From NCBI GenBank assembly GCA_964431965.1, contig CAYSLU010000006.1, forward strand, positions 17,877-81,876: a DNA stretch of 64,000 bases, read 5' to 3'. The DNA is from CAYSLU01 sp964431965. Its GTDB lineage: Bacteria > Verrucomicrobiota > Kiritimatiellia > CAIKKV01 > CAYSLU01. Shown here piece after piece: positions 26,082-34,041 of this stretch. Below the pieces are notes generated by a model, which did no database searches, was not told the DNA's origin, and saw only the letters and a list, made by a program, of their open reading frames with translations. Numbering within the stretch: the first letter of the stretch is position 1; the number at the start of each line of letters is the position of its first letter. A program made the translations under genes and the position numbers.

Positions 26082-26110
26082 ATTCTGCACCGTCGCCCAC
26101 TTTGACGCAA
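26082..26110 (-). promoter_or_regulatory. Promoter of the tlyA operon, possibly leaderless
   Basis: On the minus strand TTGCGT and CAGAAT are exactly 17 bases apart. The -10 ends 6 bases before the tlyA ATG, so transcription would begin at or next to the start codon. No Shine-Dalgarno sequence could fit. Confidence 0.55.
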
Positions 26111-26418
26111 TGCGGTCTTGCGGGTGGGCTGTGAGTGGACGGGCGGCTCGATGAAGAGAAGCTCCGCGGCTTGGGCCGGACGGCGGCACGGCATCTCGCC
26201 CCGGCTGCGGCGTTGCCGTGGACGGCGCGTACAGGAGTACAGCGCCGCCCCCGGCGCCTTGCATCCGGAGCAATCTGCCGCACCGTCGTCCGGGGGCTCG
26301 CAGACTCGCCCGACCCAAGCCGCGTCGCGGTTCGCCCCGTTCCGTCGCGGACTTGGAACGGTGGAGTACCTTCGAGATTCGGAGTTCCTTGTTCGGTATT
26401 CTCGCGATTACCAGTCGA
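26111..26418 (+). other. Gene-free stretch holding a dispersed repeat
   Basis: This lies between the tlyA promoter and the end of the heparinase-like gene. It contains the 105-bp repeat at 26257-26361, then a short stretch with three TTCG-type tracts (around 26371-26402). No convincing gene or terminator is seen. Confidence 0.6.
26257..26361 (+). repeat. Intergenic repeat, copy A
   Basis: About 105 bases matching 56858-56963 at roughly 90% by hand alignment, with one single-base length difference. It starts CCTTGCATCCGG and ends in an inverted repeat, CCGTTCC (26337-26343) and GGAACGG (26355-26361), with an 11-base loop. The copies lie 30 kb apart, in the same orientation and outside genes. 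Confidence 0.75.
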
Positions 26419-28650
26419 TCACTCAGATCGCGCGACGAGGCGGACGCGGACGGTCAGGGATCCCGAGCGGCCTTCGCGGCGGATGGCGACGCGGCGTTGC
26501 GTGCCGTCGCCCAGCGGGAGTTCGTCCACGCGGATCGTGGTGTCGTCCGGCGCGGTCAGGATGACGGTTCCGTGCGCGCCGGCGAGGGTGACCTCGCGCC
26601 CCCGCACGCTCACCTCGCGGCGGGTCTGCCAGCAGAACTCCACGGCGTCGCCGTCGGCCAACTCGTATTCGTCCGTGATGGTCAGCTGGCCCGGCGTCGG
26701 CGAGTCCCACGTCCGGACCCAGCGTCGATAGTACGGCTCCCAGCCGGGCGTGGCATCGATGCGGGCGCTGAAGCGAGTGGCATCGCCCGTTCCCTCGGGC
26801 TTCACATCGACCGGAAGCGGGCATGCGGGCTGAGGGCGGACGGGCGTGCCGCAGGGGATCAGCATGTTGTGGCGCTCGGCGTTCTTCAGGATGCCGGCGA
26901 ACGGGCTGCTGTAGTTGCACGTGCCGGGGTCCATGGCGAACGTCTCGCCCGCGAACTCGAGGACGAAGCTGCCCTTGTCTTCGTGCGTATGGCCCGCGCC
27001 GGCCTTGTTTCCCATGAGCAGGATCTTCACCAGGTGCGGCCCGAGGCGGCGGGCGGACGCGATCAGCCCCATGTCCGGCATGGCCGTGAGCGGCGGGGGC
27101 GGCGGGGCCTCCGCCGGCACGAGGGAGTCGAGGTTCCAGGCGAAGAGCGAATCGGGCGCGCCGGAGCGGGCGATGGCCTTGCGGTACATGCCCGCCCACG
27201 CGCTGCGCGGGAGGACCGCGCCCAGCACGGACAGCATCTCGTGGTCGAGCGTGGCGCCCGCGTCGCAGATCGGGATCGCGTCGGCGGAGTCGTCGGTCGA
27301 TGCGATGGCGTCGCCGAACGCGGCGGACCGCCGCATGGCGTCCGGGATGACCTGCTCGAACGGCAGACCGCGCGCCCGGGCGTAGTAGTAGAGCGCCAGC
27401 CCGGCGTCCCGGCCCACGCATCGGAAGTAGGACGGCCCTTCGACGTAGCCGCCGTCCGGCAGCACGGTGTCCTGCACGCTCTCGACGAGGTCGCGGTACG
27501 CGAGTTCGGTGTAGTCGCGGGCGCGGGGCATGCTGCGCTCCAGGAGCGCGCAGCCGAGCATGCGGCCCGGGGAGAACCACGCGAGCTGGTTGCAGTGGAA
27601 GATGTACTCGTGCTGCCACACGTTGAAGTGAATGGTGCCCAGCCCCTCCTCCGCGATGCGGCGGAGCAGGAACCGGCGGCCGAGGTCGGTGAACATCTCG
27701 CCGGCCATGTCGAGCACGAGCGCGATCTCGTGGACGCAGAGCGACTGGACGAAGCAGCGGTGCTCGAAGGTGCCGCCGGGGAAGCGGCAGATCATGCCGT
27801 CGTCCCAGTTGTCGCACATGCCGATCGACATCGCGTAGCGCGCGGCCAGCCGGAGCAGGCCACGGTCCCGGAGGAGCAGCGCGGCGGCCGCTGCGGCGGC
27901 GCCGGTGCCTTTCGGGTTGAGCAACTCGTTGCCGTGGTCGCGCTCCCGGCAGTAGCGGGTGTCGCCCCAGAAGTTCACGAAGTCCCGGATCCGGGGCTCG
28001 GGCGCAATCGCGCGCAGCGCCTCGGCCCGGCGGGTGAACGGCGTGGCGCCCTCCCGGCGCAGGATGTCCGCGTGCCGGGCGCGCAGCCCGGGCAGCTCCT
28101 CGCGGCTGACGAGGAATCCGTGCGACGGCTCGAACCGGGGCTCGTACGACTCGGGCTGCAGGTAGCCCTCCCATGCGGCGTCGAAGCGGGAGTGCCCATC
28201 GAGCAGGTGCGGCACCAGGGAGGAGCACTGCAGCCCCAGCCAGTTGAACCAGCCGGCGGCGATGTCGTCCGCGCCGGCGTCGAGCTCGAGCGTGATTCGC
28301 CGGATCCGTGACGCGCCGCCCAGCGGGAGGGCGTGCTCCTTCTTGAGCGTGGTCGCGGGCGGGGCGCTCATCGCCACCGTGCCGCGGTCCGTCCGAGCCG
28401 TCATTCGGAATGCTGCTCCCGGCGGCGCCATGACCGAGCAGAGGAGCGTGTCGTACCCGGTGCAGTCGAGATCCAGCTCGCGCGACATTCGCAGCGCCGG
28501 CCCGGCGTCCGGGCGTCGCGCCCACTCGAAATGGACCCAGCACCAGTTCTGCCGTACCTGAAGACCGTGAGCGGCGCCCGGCTCGACCACCCAGTGCCGC
28601 AACCCGCTCAGGGCCGGATCCCAGAACGGCTCGAAGACCGACTCGGCCAT
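26419..28650 (-). CDS. Heparinase II/III-like polysaccharide lyase
   Basis: A 743-residue protein. The N-terminal part is beta-rich (~1-145, possibly carbohydrate-binding), the middle (~160-470) is an alpha-toroid with repeated helices (FVNFWGDTRYCRERDHGNELLNPKG, HEIALVLDMAGEMFTDLG, LPDGGYVEGPSYF), and the C-terminal part is a beta-sandwich with the family signature GAGHTHEDKGSFVLEFAG and FAMDPGTCNY. Family members cleave acidic polysaccharides (heparin, alginate and similar) by beta-elimination; Asn/His/Tyr residues in the toroid are expected to be catalytic. No signal peptide is seen from the ATG at 28650, which lies 17 bases after the upstream gene. It is last of a three-gene operon. Confidence 0.85.
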   Translation of the reverse strand: MAESVFEPFWDPALSGLRHWVVEPGAAHGLQVRQNWCWVHFEWARRPDAGPALRMSRELDLDCTGYDTLLCSVMAPPGAAFRMTARTDRGTVAMSAPPATTLKKEHALPLGGASRIRRITLELDAGADDIAAGWFNWLGLQCSSLVPHLLDGHSRFDAAWEGYLQPESYEPRFEPSHGFLVSREELPGLRARHADILRREGATPFTRRAEALRAIAPEPRIRDFVNFWGDTRYCRERDHGNELLNPKGTGAAAAAAALLLRDRGLLRLAARYAMSIGMCDNWDDGMICRFPGGTFEHRCFVQSLCVHEIALVLDMAGEMFTDLGRRFLLRRIAEEGLGTIHFNVWQHEYIFHCNQLAWFSPGRMLGCALLERSMPRARDYTELAYRDLVESVQDTVLPDGGYVEGPSYFRCVGRDAGLALYYYARARGLPFEQVIPDAMRRSAAFGDAIASTDDSADAIPICDAGATLDHEMLSVLGAVLPRSAWAGMYRKAIARSGAPDSLFAWNLDSLVPAEAPPPPPLTAMPDMGLIASARRLGPHLVKILLMGNKAGAGHTHEDKGSFVLEFAGETFAMDPGTCNYSSPFAGILKNAERHNMLIPCGTPVRPQPACPLPVDVKPEGTGDATRFSARIDATPGWEPYYRRWVRTWDSPTPGQLTITDEYELADGDAVEFCWQTRREVSVRGREVTLAGAHGTVILTAPDDTTIRVDELPLGDGTQRRVAIRREGRSGSLTVRVRLVARSE

Positions 28651-28667
28651 GTTGATCGGGGTGGGCT

Positions 28668-31178
28668 TCAATGCGAAGCTCCCGCCTTGGTTCCGCCGAG
28701 CGCTGCGAGCACCTCGACGTTTACGGCCTCGTAGGCGACGACCTGCATGATGCCGCTTGGCGGGCACATGGGCAGGGGGTAGCCGGGGATCGGCACGCAG
28801 GCGTCGCCGAAGGCGGCTCCGATGTCGATCGTGCTTCGCGCGTCGGCCGGCGGCTGGCACGTCGGATCCGGGTTCTCCGCGCCGATCCACGTGGCCAGGC
28901 GAAATCGCTTCTTCGCGAACAGCTCCTTCCCGACGGGCGCTTCGCCGAAGTATCCGAGCCGGACGACGACCGAGCGGTCGGGAACCTTGCCCTGCACGCT
29001 GGCAACCTGGGACGAGACGGTGGAATGGAATTCGACGCTCTGCACCCAGCGGGCATCCTCGAACTTCCCGACGTACGTCCACGGCATGTGGCCGGCTGAG
29101 AGCACGACGGCATTCGTCTTCGCGATGGCGGGGACGAGTTCGGCCGCGGCCCGGTGTACGGCTCCGAGCTCCGCGCGCTGGAAGCGGATCATGTGGGCGC
29201 GGATCTGGTCGACGAAGCGGGTGCCGAACTCGCCCGGCGCGACGGGTGCGATGGTGTAGTCGTCGTGAAAGCGAGCGCTCTGGCCGTTTCCGTAGCGCTC
29301 GCCCCACGCCCGGCCATCCGGGCAGAAGTACGACTTCCAGATGATGGGCATGCGGCCCTGACGCGTGAGCGCGGCGACCAGCTCCGCATGGAAGACCCAT
29401 GCGTTGATGGCATTGACGAGGTGGTTCGCCCGGCCTGCCCGCGAGCCGTCGGGCAGCGCCACGACGCGGTCGTCCGCGAGACCCGAGTCGAAGAAGATGT
29501 CGCACAGCGCGGCTTGCTCCGCGAGCTCGGGCATGGCCTTCGGGCCGAATCCGATCAGGAAGGCGCCCTGTTTCCTCGCGGCGCGCAGCCGCGCGATCTC
29601 GTTGCTGGCCGGCGCGCGCTCCCAGCCGATGATCGCCACGTCATTCGAGCGCTCGATCGCCGGGCGCTTGCGGTCGACCTTGCCCAGGCACATCATGCCG
29701 CCCGCGCGGCCGGAGAGTTCCTGCTGGAGGGACTGCCCGTTCCACGGGAAGTCGACCGCGCCGCCGTCCAGGATGCGTCGCGCGACCGTCTCGGCTGCGG
29801 CGGTGAAGGCGGCCATGTTGGATTGAGTGACATCGCACTGGCGGATCGCGAAGTCCACATAGCGCGCAGCCGGCGTGGCGACCGCCTCCGGAGTCTTGAA
29901 GGCGTCGATGCGCAGGAGGGTGAAGGGGTAGAGAATGGTGGCGTAGAGCGTGCCGTCCGAACCGGCGGTGAGCGCCATGTGAGAGTGGAGGGGGGTGAGC
30001 GTGCCGTCGGGGAGCGTGTGATAGCCGTGCATGAACGGCTTCGCCTTGCCGTCGGGGCCGGGCGACCAGTCGACGAAATCGGGGTTTCGCACGGCGAGCA
30101 CGCCCAGATCCTCGTGACGGCCGATCGCCGGGTCGTAGCGGACGAGGTGGTGCAGGTAGCCCTTGCCGAAGCCTGTGTCGTTGTTGATGCGGATCAGGGC
30201 ATAGACACGGCCGTCGGGGCCCATCGTAAGGCTGCAGCGTGAGTCGGGGCCTTTTCCGGCGAGCATGGCGCCGAGGCTCTCCATGCGCGCGTGCCGGCCG
30301 AGCTTGCCGAGGTCGATCCGGAGCAGCGTGGGGTCGGTCATCATGAGCAGGTAGGCCGTGCGGCCGTCCGGCGCCAGTATCCAGGTCGGAATGCCCGGGC
30401 GGTTGGTGGCCGGCGCCCATGCCCGGCCGTCCAGTTCCAGCGGGCGGATGGTCACCTTGTCCCTTGACGGATCGTAGGTCGCGAGCTTGAAGTCCTTCGT
30501 CACGACGTGCGCCAGCCCGTCGCGCGTGATGAGCGTGGTGGCATAGGGGGCCAGCATCGGCCCCAGTTCGCGGTATGAGCTCTCGCCCTTCGCGCGCACC
30601 ATCCAGTGCTGGCTCTCGCATGTGACCACGTAGAGCAGCCCGCGCGCTTCGTCGGCGACGACGTCGATGACTCCTTCGCTCGGGTACGGCATCCCGAGAT
30701 TGGTGGCCGTGCCGTTGCGCGGGTCGTAGCTCATGACGTAGCCGCCCGGGTAGTCGGCCAGGTCGTTCGTGCCGCGGCGGTAGCCCTGCTTGGAGCCGAC
30801 GTAGACGACGCCGGACGGGCCGACGAAATTGCGCGTGTGAAGCTTGGCCTGAGCGGCGTATCCCGTCGCCGTCAGCCCGCACAGCGCGTGCGTGTCGATC
30901 GCGATCCGCTGCCGCTCCGTCACGGGGTCGAACTCCACGAGGTAGGAGTTCCGCCCGTACGCCGCGGTGCCCACGTAGACCCGTCCGTCGCGTCCCTCGC
31001 AGAGCGAGAAGTAGCCGGACTCGTCCGTGTGCGTGCCGGGCAGCACGTGGTAGGCCGTGCCCCAGACGTACGGGAACGGCGGCTGGTTCGTGGCGGGGCC
31101 GGATGTCGCCGGCGCCGCCGCGGCTGAAGCGGCGACGAGTGCGACGGCAAGGGCGAGGGCGGAGCGGGCGATCTTCAC
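28668..31178 (-). CDS. Secreted beta-propeller fused to a SIS-like domain
   Basis: An 836-residue protein with a clear signal peptide (VKIARSALALAVALVAASAAAA). Residues ~30-450 are propeller repeats (EGRDGRVYVGTAAYGRNSYL, APDGRTAYLLMM, GPDGRVYALIRI). Residues ~470-680 look like a sugar isomerase (SIS) fold: DVAIIGWERAPASNEIARLR followed by ARKQGAFLIGFGP resembles the phosphosugar-binding core, with later helices such as NHLVNAINAWVFHAELVAAL. The end (~690-836) is unassigned. GTG 31178 is chosen because GGAGG lies about 8 bases upstream and the signal peptide starts there. It lies between URO-D and heparinase genes on one strand. I do not recognise a characterised relative. Confidence 0.75.
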   Translation of the reverse strand: MKIARSALALAVALVAASAAAAPATSGPATNQPPFPYVWGTAYHVLPGTHTDESGYFSLCEGRDGRVYVGTAAYGRNSYLVEFDPVTERQRIAIDTHALCGLTATGYAAQAKLHTRNFVGPSGVVYVGSKQGYRRGTNDLADYPGGYVMSYDPRNGTATNLGMPYPSEGVIDVVADEARGLLYVVTCESQHWMVRAKGESSYRELGPMLAPYATTLITRDGLAHVVTKDFKLATYDPSRDKVTIRPLELDGRAWAPATNRPGIPTWILAPDGRTAYLLMMTDPTLLRIDLGKLGRHARMESLGAMLAGKGPDSRCSLTMGPDGRVYALIRINNDTGFGKGYLHHLVRYDPAIGRHEDLGVLAVRNPDFVDWSPGPDGKAKPFMHGYHTLPDGTLTPLHSHMALTAGSDGTLYATILYPFTLLRIDAFKTPEAVATPAARYVDFAIRQCDVTQSNMAAFTAAAETVARRILDGGAVDFPWNGQSLQQELSGRAGGMMCLGKVDRKRPAIERSNDVAIIGWERAPASNEIARLRAARKQGAFLIGFGPKAMPELAEQAALCDIFFDSGLADDRVVALPDGSRAGRANHLVNAINAWVFHAELVAALTRQGRMPIIWKSYFCPDGRAWGERYGNGQSARFHDDYTIAPVAPGEFGTRFVDQIRAHMIRFQRAELGAVHRAAAELVPAIAKTNAVVLSAGHMPWTYVGKFEDARWVQSVEFHSTVSSQVASVQGKVPDRSVVVRLGYFGEAPVGKELFAKKRFRLATWIGAENPDPTCQPPADARSTIDIGAAFGDACVPIPGYPLPMCPPSGIMQVVAYEAVNVEVLAALGGTKAGASH

Positions 31179-31218
31179 TGAGTGTGTCCTCCGATGGTTC
31201 CGATACGGGGCGGCAACG

Positions 31219-32376
31219 TCACGCAAATTCCTGGCAGCGCTTCCGGTAGTGGAGGTAGTTCGAGTAGCTGACCTCCTCCGGGACGCCGTGGTCGCAGGTC
31301 GGGATGTAGCCGCCGCGCGCCCGCATGGCGGGCAGGATGCGGTCCACCATGCGGTCGATCTCCGCGGGCGTGGTGGCGAGTACGCGCTTGTCGATCCCGC
31401 CGAACAGGGCGAGGTCGGGGTACTCGCGTCCGATTTCGACGACGTCGCAGTTCGAGGCGACCTCGAAGGGGCTCATGATGTCCATGCCCAGCTCGCGATA
31501 GATGGGAATCGTGGGGTTCGCGAAGCCGTCCGTATCGATCTGCACGTACAGATGACGGGACCGGTCGATCTGGCGCGCGCGGATGCCGGCGATGAGCGTC
31601 TGGTAGTAGGGGAGCAGGAACTCGCGCATCATGGCCGGGGAGATCAGCGGGCCGTGGTTGAAGCAGATATCCTCGGCGAGGAACACCTCGTCGAGCGTCA
31701 CGTGCGCCTGGTGCTTCGCGATCACGGCCTCCGCGAGCTGGAGCCACGTCTCCATGCACGCATGGATCAGCTTCGGCTGATCGCAGAATGCGTACAGCAG
31801 GTCCGCCGGGCCGATCAGGCTGCGCAGGTACATGTACCCGCCGATGAGGCACTGGGTGATGATCATCCCTTCGGCCGCCGCGGCCTGCGCCTTCGCCATG
31901 GCCTCGTCGAGGCCGGCGAAGCGCCCCGGCGCGTCCGGGTCGAGCCGCCACCGACAGTTCTTCTCCCATGTGGCCATGTCTTTCACGGGATGGTCGAGGT
32001 ACTCGGGCATGAACCCGCTGCGGCGGCCGCGGAAGAAGAGCACGTGGCGGCCCGCGTAATCCTGGACGACCTCGCAGTCGCCGCGGTCCTCGATCACCTT
32101 GTCCTCGAAGACGGGGATGAATGCGGCTTCGCACCAGCCGAGCCCGCCCAGGCGGTGCTGGCCGGGCGGATCGTACTGGAAGAGCTGCGCCAGCGGCACG
32201 TCCGCCGGCATGCCGTCGCGCTTCCAGCGGTCGATGCAGTAGTAGCCGAACTCGCGCTGGTAGAGCGGCGCACCGGGCGTTCGGGCATAGGCGTCGCGCA
32301 GCTTGCGGGCGCCCGGGACCATTCGTTCGCGCGGAACCAAGGCATGGACTCCGTCGGCGGGTGTGGCAGCGGTCAT
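31219..32376 (-). CDS. Uroporphyrinogen decarboxylase (URO-D) family protein
   Basis: A 385-residue protein of the URO-D fold: DYAGRHVLFFRGRRSGFMPEYL, then VFLAEDICFNHGPLISPAMM, YVQIDTDGFANPTIPIY, GMDIMSPFEVASNCDVVEIG, YPDLALFGGIDKRVLA and ARGGYIPTCDHGVPEEVS. The last segments match the C-terminal core of the PF01208 family. True HemE has an N-terminal arginine motif that I do not see, so this is more likely a paralogue of the kind frequent in sugar-degrading PVC bacteria and in corrinoid-dependent methyl transfer. GGAGGA precedes the ATG at 32376. It starts an operon with the propeller-SIS and heparinase-like genes, divergent from the GH4 gene. Confidence 0.85.
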   Translation of the reverse strand: MTAATPADGVHALVPRERMVPGARKLRDAYARTPGAPLYQREFGYYCIDRWKRDGMPADVPLAQLFQYDPPGQHRLGGLGWCEAAFIPVFEDKVIEDRGDCEVVQDYAGRHVLFFRGRRSGFMPEYLDHPVKDMATWEKNCRWRLDPDAPGRFAGLDEAMAKAQAAAAEGMIITQCLIGGYMYLRSLIGPADLLYAFCDQPKLIHACMETWLQLAEAVIAKHQAHVTLDEVFLAEDICFNHGPLISPAMMREFLLPYYQTLIAGIRARQIDRSRHLYVQIDTDGFANPTIPIYRELGMDIMSPFEVASNCDVVEIGREYPDLALFGGIDKRVLATTPAEIDRMVDRILPAMRARGGYIPTCDHGVPEEVSYSNYLHYRKRCQEFA

Positions 32377-32532
32377 CGATTCCTCCGGATGAAGCGACTG
32401 CGCCGGACTGTAGCAGATCGGTCGGCTCGGGGGAATCGAGAGTGGCACCGGACGGAACGAGCGGGTATGGTGCGGCTGTCTGGGGTGGAGCCGGCTGACG
32501 CGCCGCGGAGCCAGAACACATCGAGGACGGAT

Positions 32533-33867
32533 ATGGCCATCAAAGTTGTGATCGTCGGAGCGGGGAGTCTGTTCGGGAGCCGGCTGTCGATCGACATCCT
32601 GTCCAGCCGGTCGCTGCAGGACGTAACCATCGGGCTGTGCGACATGAACGCCACGCGGCTCGAGCAGGTGCGGCGGTACATTCAGCGCGGCATGGACCAC
32701 TACAAGCTGCCGGGCCGTCTGATCGCTTCGACCGACCGGAAGGATCTTCTGCCCGGGGCGGACTTTGTGGTGACGTCGATCTCGGCCAACGGAGGGGCGT
32801 ACTGGGGATTTCCGTACAGCGCCGAGATCGAGATTCCGCGCCGGTATGGGATCGACCAGTGCGTGGGCGATACGACCAGCGTGGGCGCGGTGTTCCGCTT
32901 CCTGCGCACCGGGCCGGTGCAGCAGCAGATCTTCCGCGACGTGGAATCCCTGTGTCCGGGCGCGCTGGTGCTCAATCACACGAACCCGATGGCCATGCTG
33001 ACGTGGCTGCACGCGCTGGCGTCCCCGGTGCGCAGCGTCGGCTTGTGCCACGGCGTGCAGTACACGACGCAGAAGCTGGCCAAGTGGGTGGGGGTCCCGT
33101 ACGGCGAGGTCTCGTACAAGGCGGCGGGAATCAACCACCTGGCTTGGATCCTGGAGTTCCGTCGGGGGCAGGAGGATCTCTACCCGCGAATCCGGCAGGC
33201 GGCGGAGGACCCTGAGAACCGGAAGGGCGAGGAGGTCCGGTGCGAGATCCTCAAGCAGTTCGGTTGCTTCTGCACGGAGAGCAGCGGCCATGACTCGGAG
33301 TACCTGCCGTACTTCCGGCGCACGGCGGAGCTCCGGGCTGAGTACGATCTGAAGCCGACCGAGGTGCCGGCGGCGGCCCAGGAGCGGGTGTGGATGAAGG
33401 ACCCCGGAGCCGGGGGGGACGCGCCTCCGGTGCCGAAGCTCTGGCGCTCGGACGAGTATACGGCGAGCATCATCGAGGCGATCGTGGGCAACGCGCCCTG
33501 CCGGTTCAACGGGAACGTGATGAACACGGGCCTCATCACCAACCTGCCGTTGGGCTGCTGCGTAGAGGTGCCGTGCCTCGTGGACGCCAGCGGGATCCAT
33601 CCCTGCCACGTGGGCGACCTGCCGCCGCACCTCGCCGCGCTCAACCGCTCGAACATCGCGGTCCATGAGCTGGCCGTGCAGGCGGTGCTGAACCGCGACC
33701 GCGATGCGGCCTTCCTGGCGTGCGCCCTCGATCCTAACGCTGCGGCGATCCTCTCGTTGCCCAAGCTTCGCGCGATGTTCGACGAGCTGTGGGAGGCGGA
33801 GAAGGACCTGCTCGCATGGTTCGATCCGAAGCGCTCCGGCCCCGTGCACGAGGGCTTCGCGCCGTAG
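32533..33867 (+). CDS. Glycoside hydrolase family 4 (alpha-galactosidase/glucosidase type)
   Basis: A 444-residue enzyme with an N-terminal NAD-binding fold (VVIVGAGSLFGSRL, then the acidic strand end GLCDMNATRL). GH4 landmarks are NHTNPMAMLT (~148-157), the metal-binding pair Cys172-His173 (LCHGVQYTTQ) and AGINHLAWILE with Asn201-His202. These enzymes use NAD and Mn through an oxidation-elimination mechanism on alpha- or beta-glycosides. Length is usual. It is divergently placed from the URO-D/propeller/heparinase operon, with 156 bases between, suggesting a shared carbohydrate role. It is cytoplasmic (no signal). The substrate cannot be assigned from the motifs alone. Confidence 0.92.
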   Translation: MAIKVVIVGAGSLFGSRLSIDILSSRSLQDVTIGLCDMNATRLEQVRRYIQRGMDHYKLPGRLIASTDRKDLLPGADFVVTSISANGGAYWGFPYSAEIEIPRRYGIDQCVGDTTSVGAVFRFLRTGPVQQQIFRDVESLCPGALVLNHTNPMAMLTWLHALASPVRSVGLCHGVQYTTQKLAKWVGVPYGEVSYKAAGINHLAWILEFRRGQEDLYPRIRQAAEDPENRKGEEVRCEILKQFGCFCTESSGHDSEYLPYFRRTAELRAEYDLKPTEVPAAAQERVWMKDPGAGGDAPPVPKLWRSDEYTASIIEAIVGNAPCRFNGNVMNTGLITNLPLGCCVEVPCLVDASGIHPCHVGDLPPHLAALNRSNIAVHELAVQAVLNRDRDAAFLACALDPNAAAILSLPKLRAMFDELWEAEKDLLAWFDPKRSGPVHEGFAP

Positions 33868-33918
33868 CCCTCAACAGATGCGCGCGCGAGTGCACGGCGT
33901 GCATGCGGGAGCGTGTAG

Positions 33919-33939
33919 CGGCTCGCCCCGTTCCGTTGC
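33919..33939 (+). repeat. Core match to the intergenic repeat
   Basis: A 21-base stretch differing at two positions from the core of copy A (26329-26349). It lies between the GH4 and DUF4159 genes. The rest of the repeat is absent or decayed here. Confidence 0.35.
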
Positions 33940-34041
33940 GTATGCGACGCGAGGAAGGCGCCGTTCCGGTCCCTTTAGACTTGTTTCACGGGGGGTGTTT
34001 GCGGAGACTAGCCTTGTCCGGCCATATCCGGGAGGTGTTCC

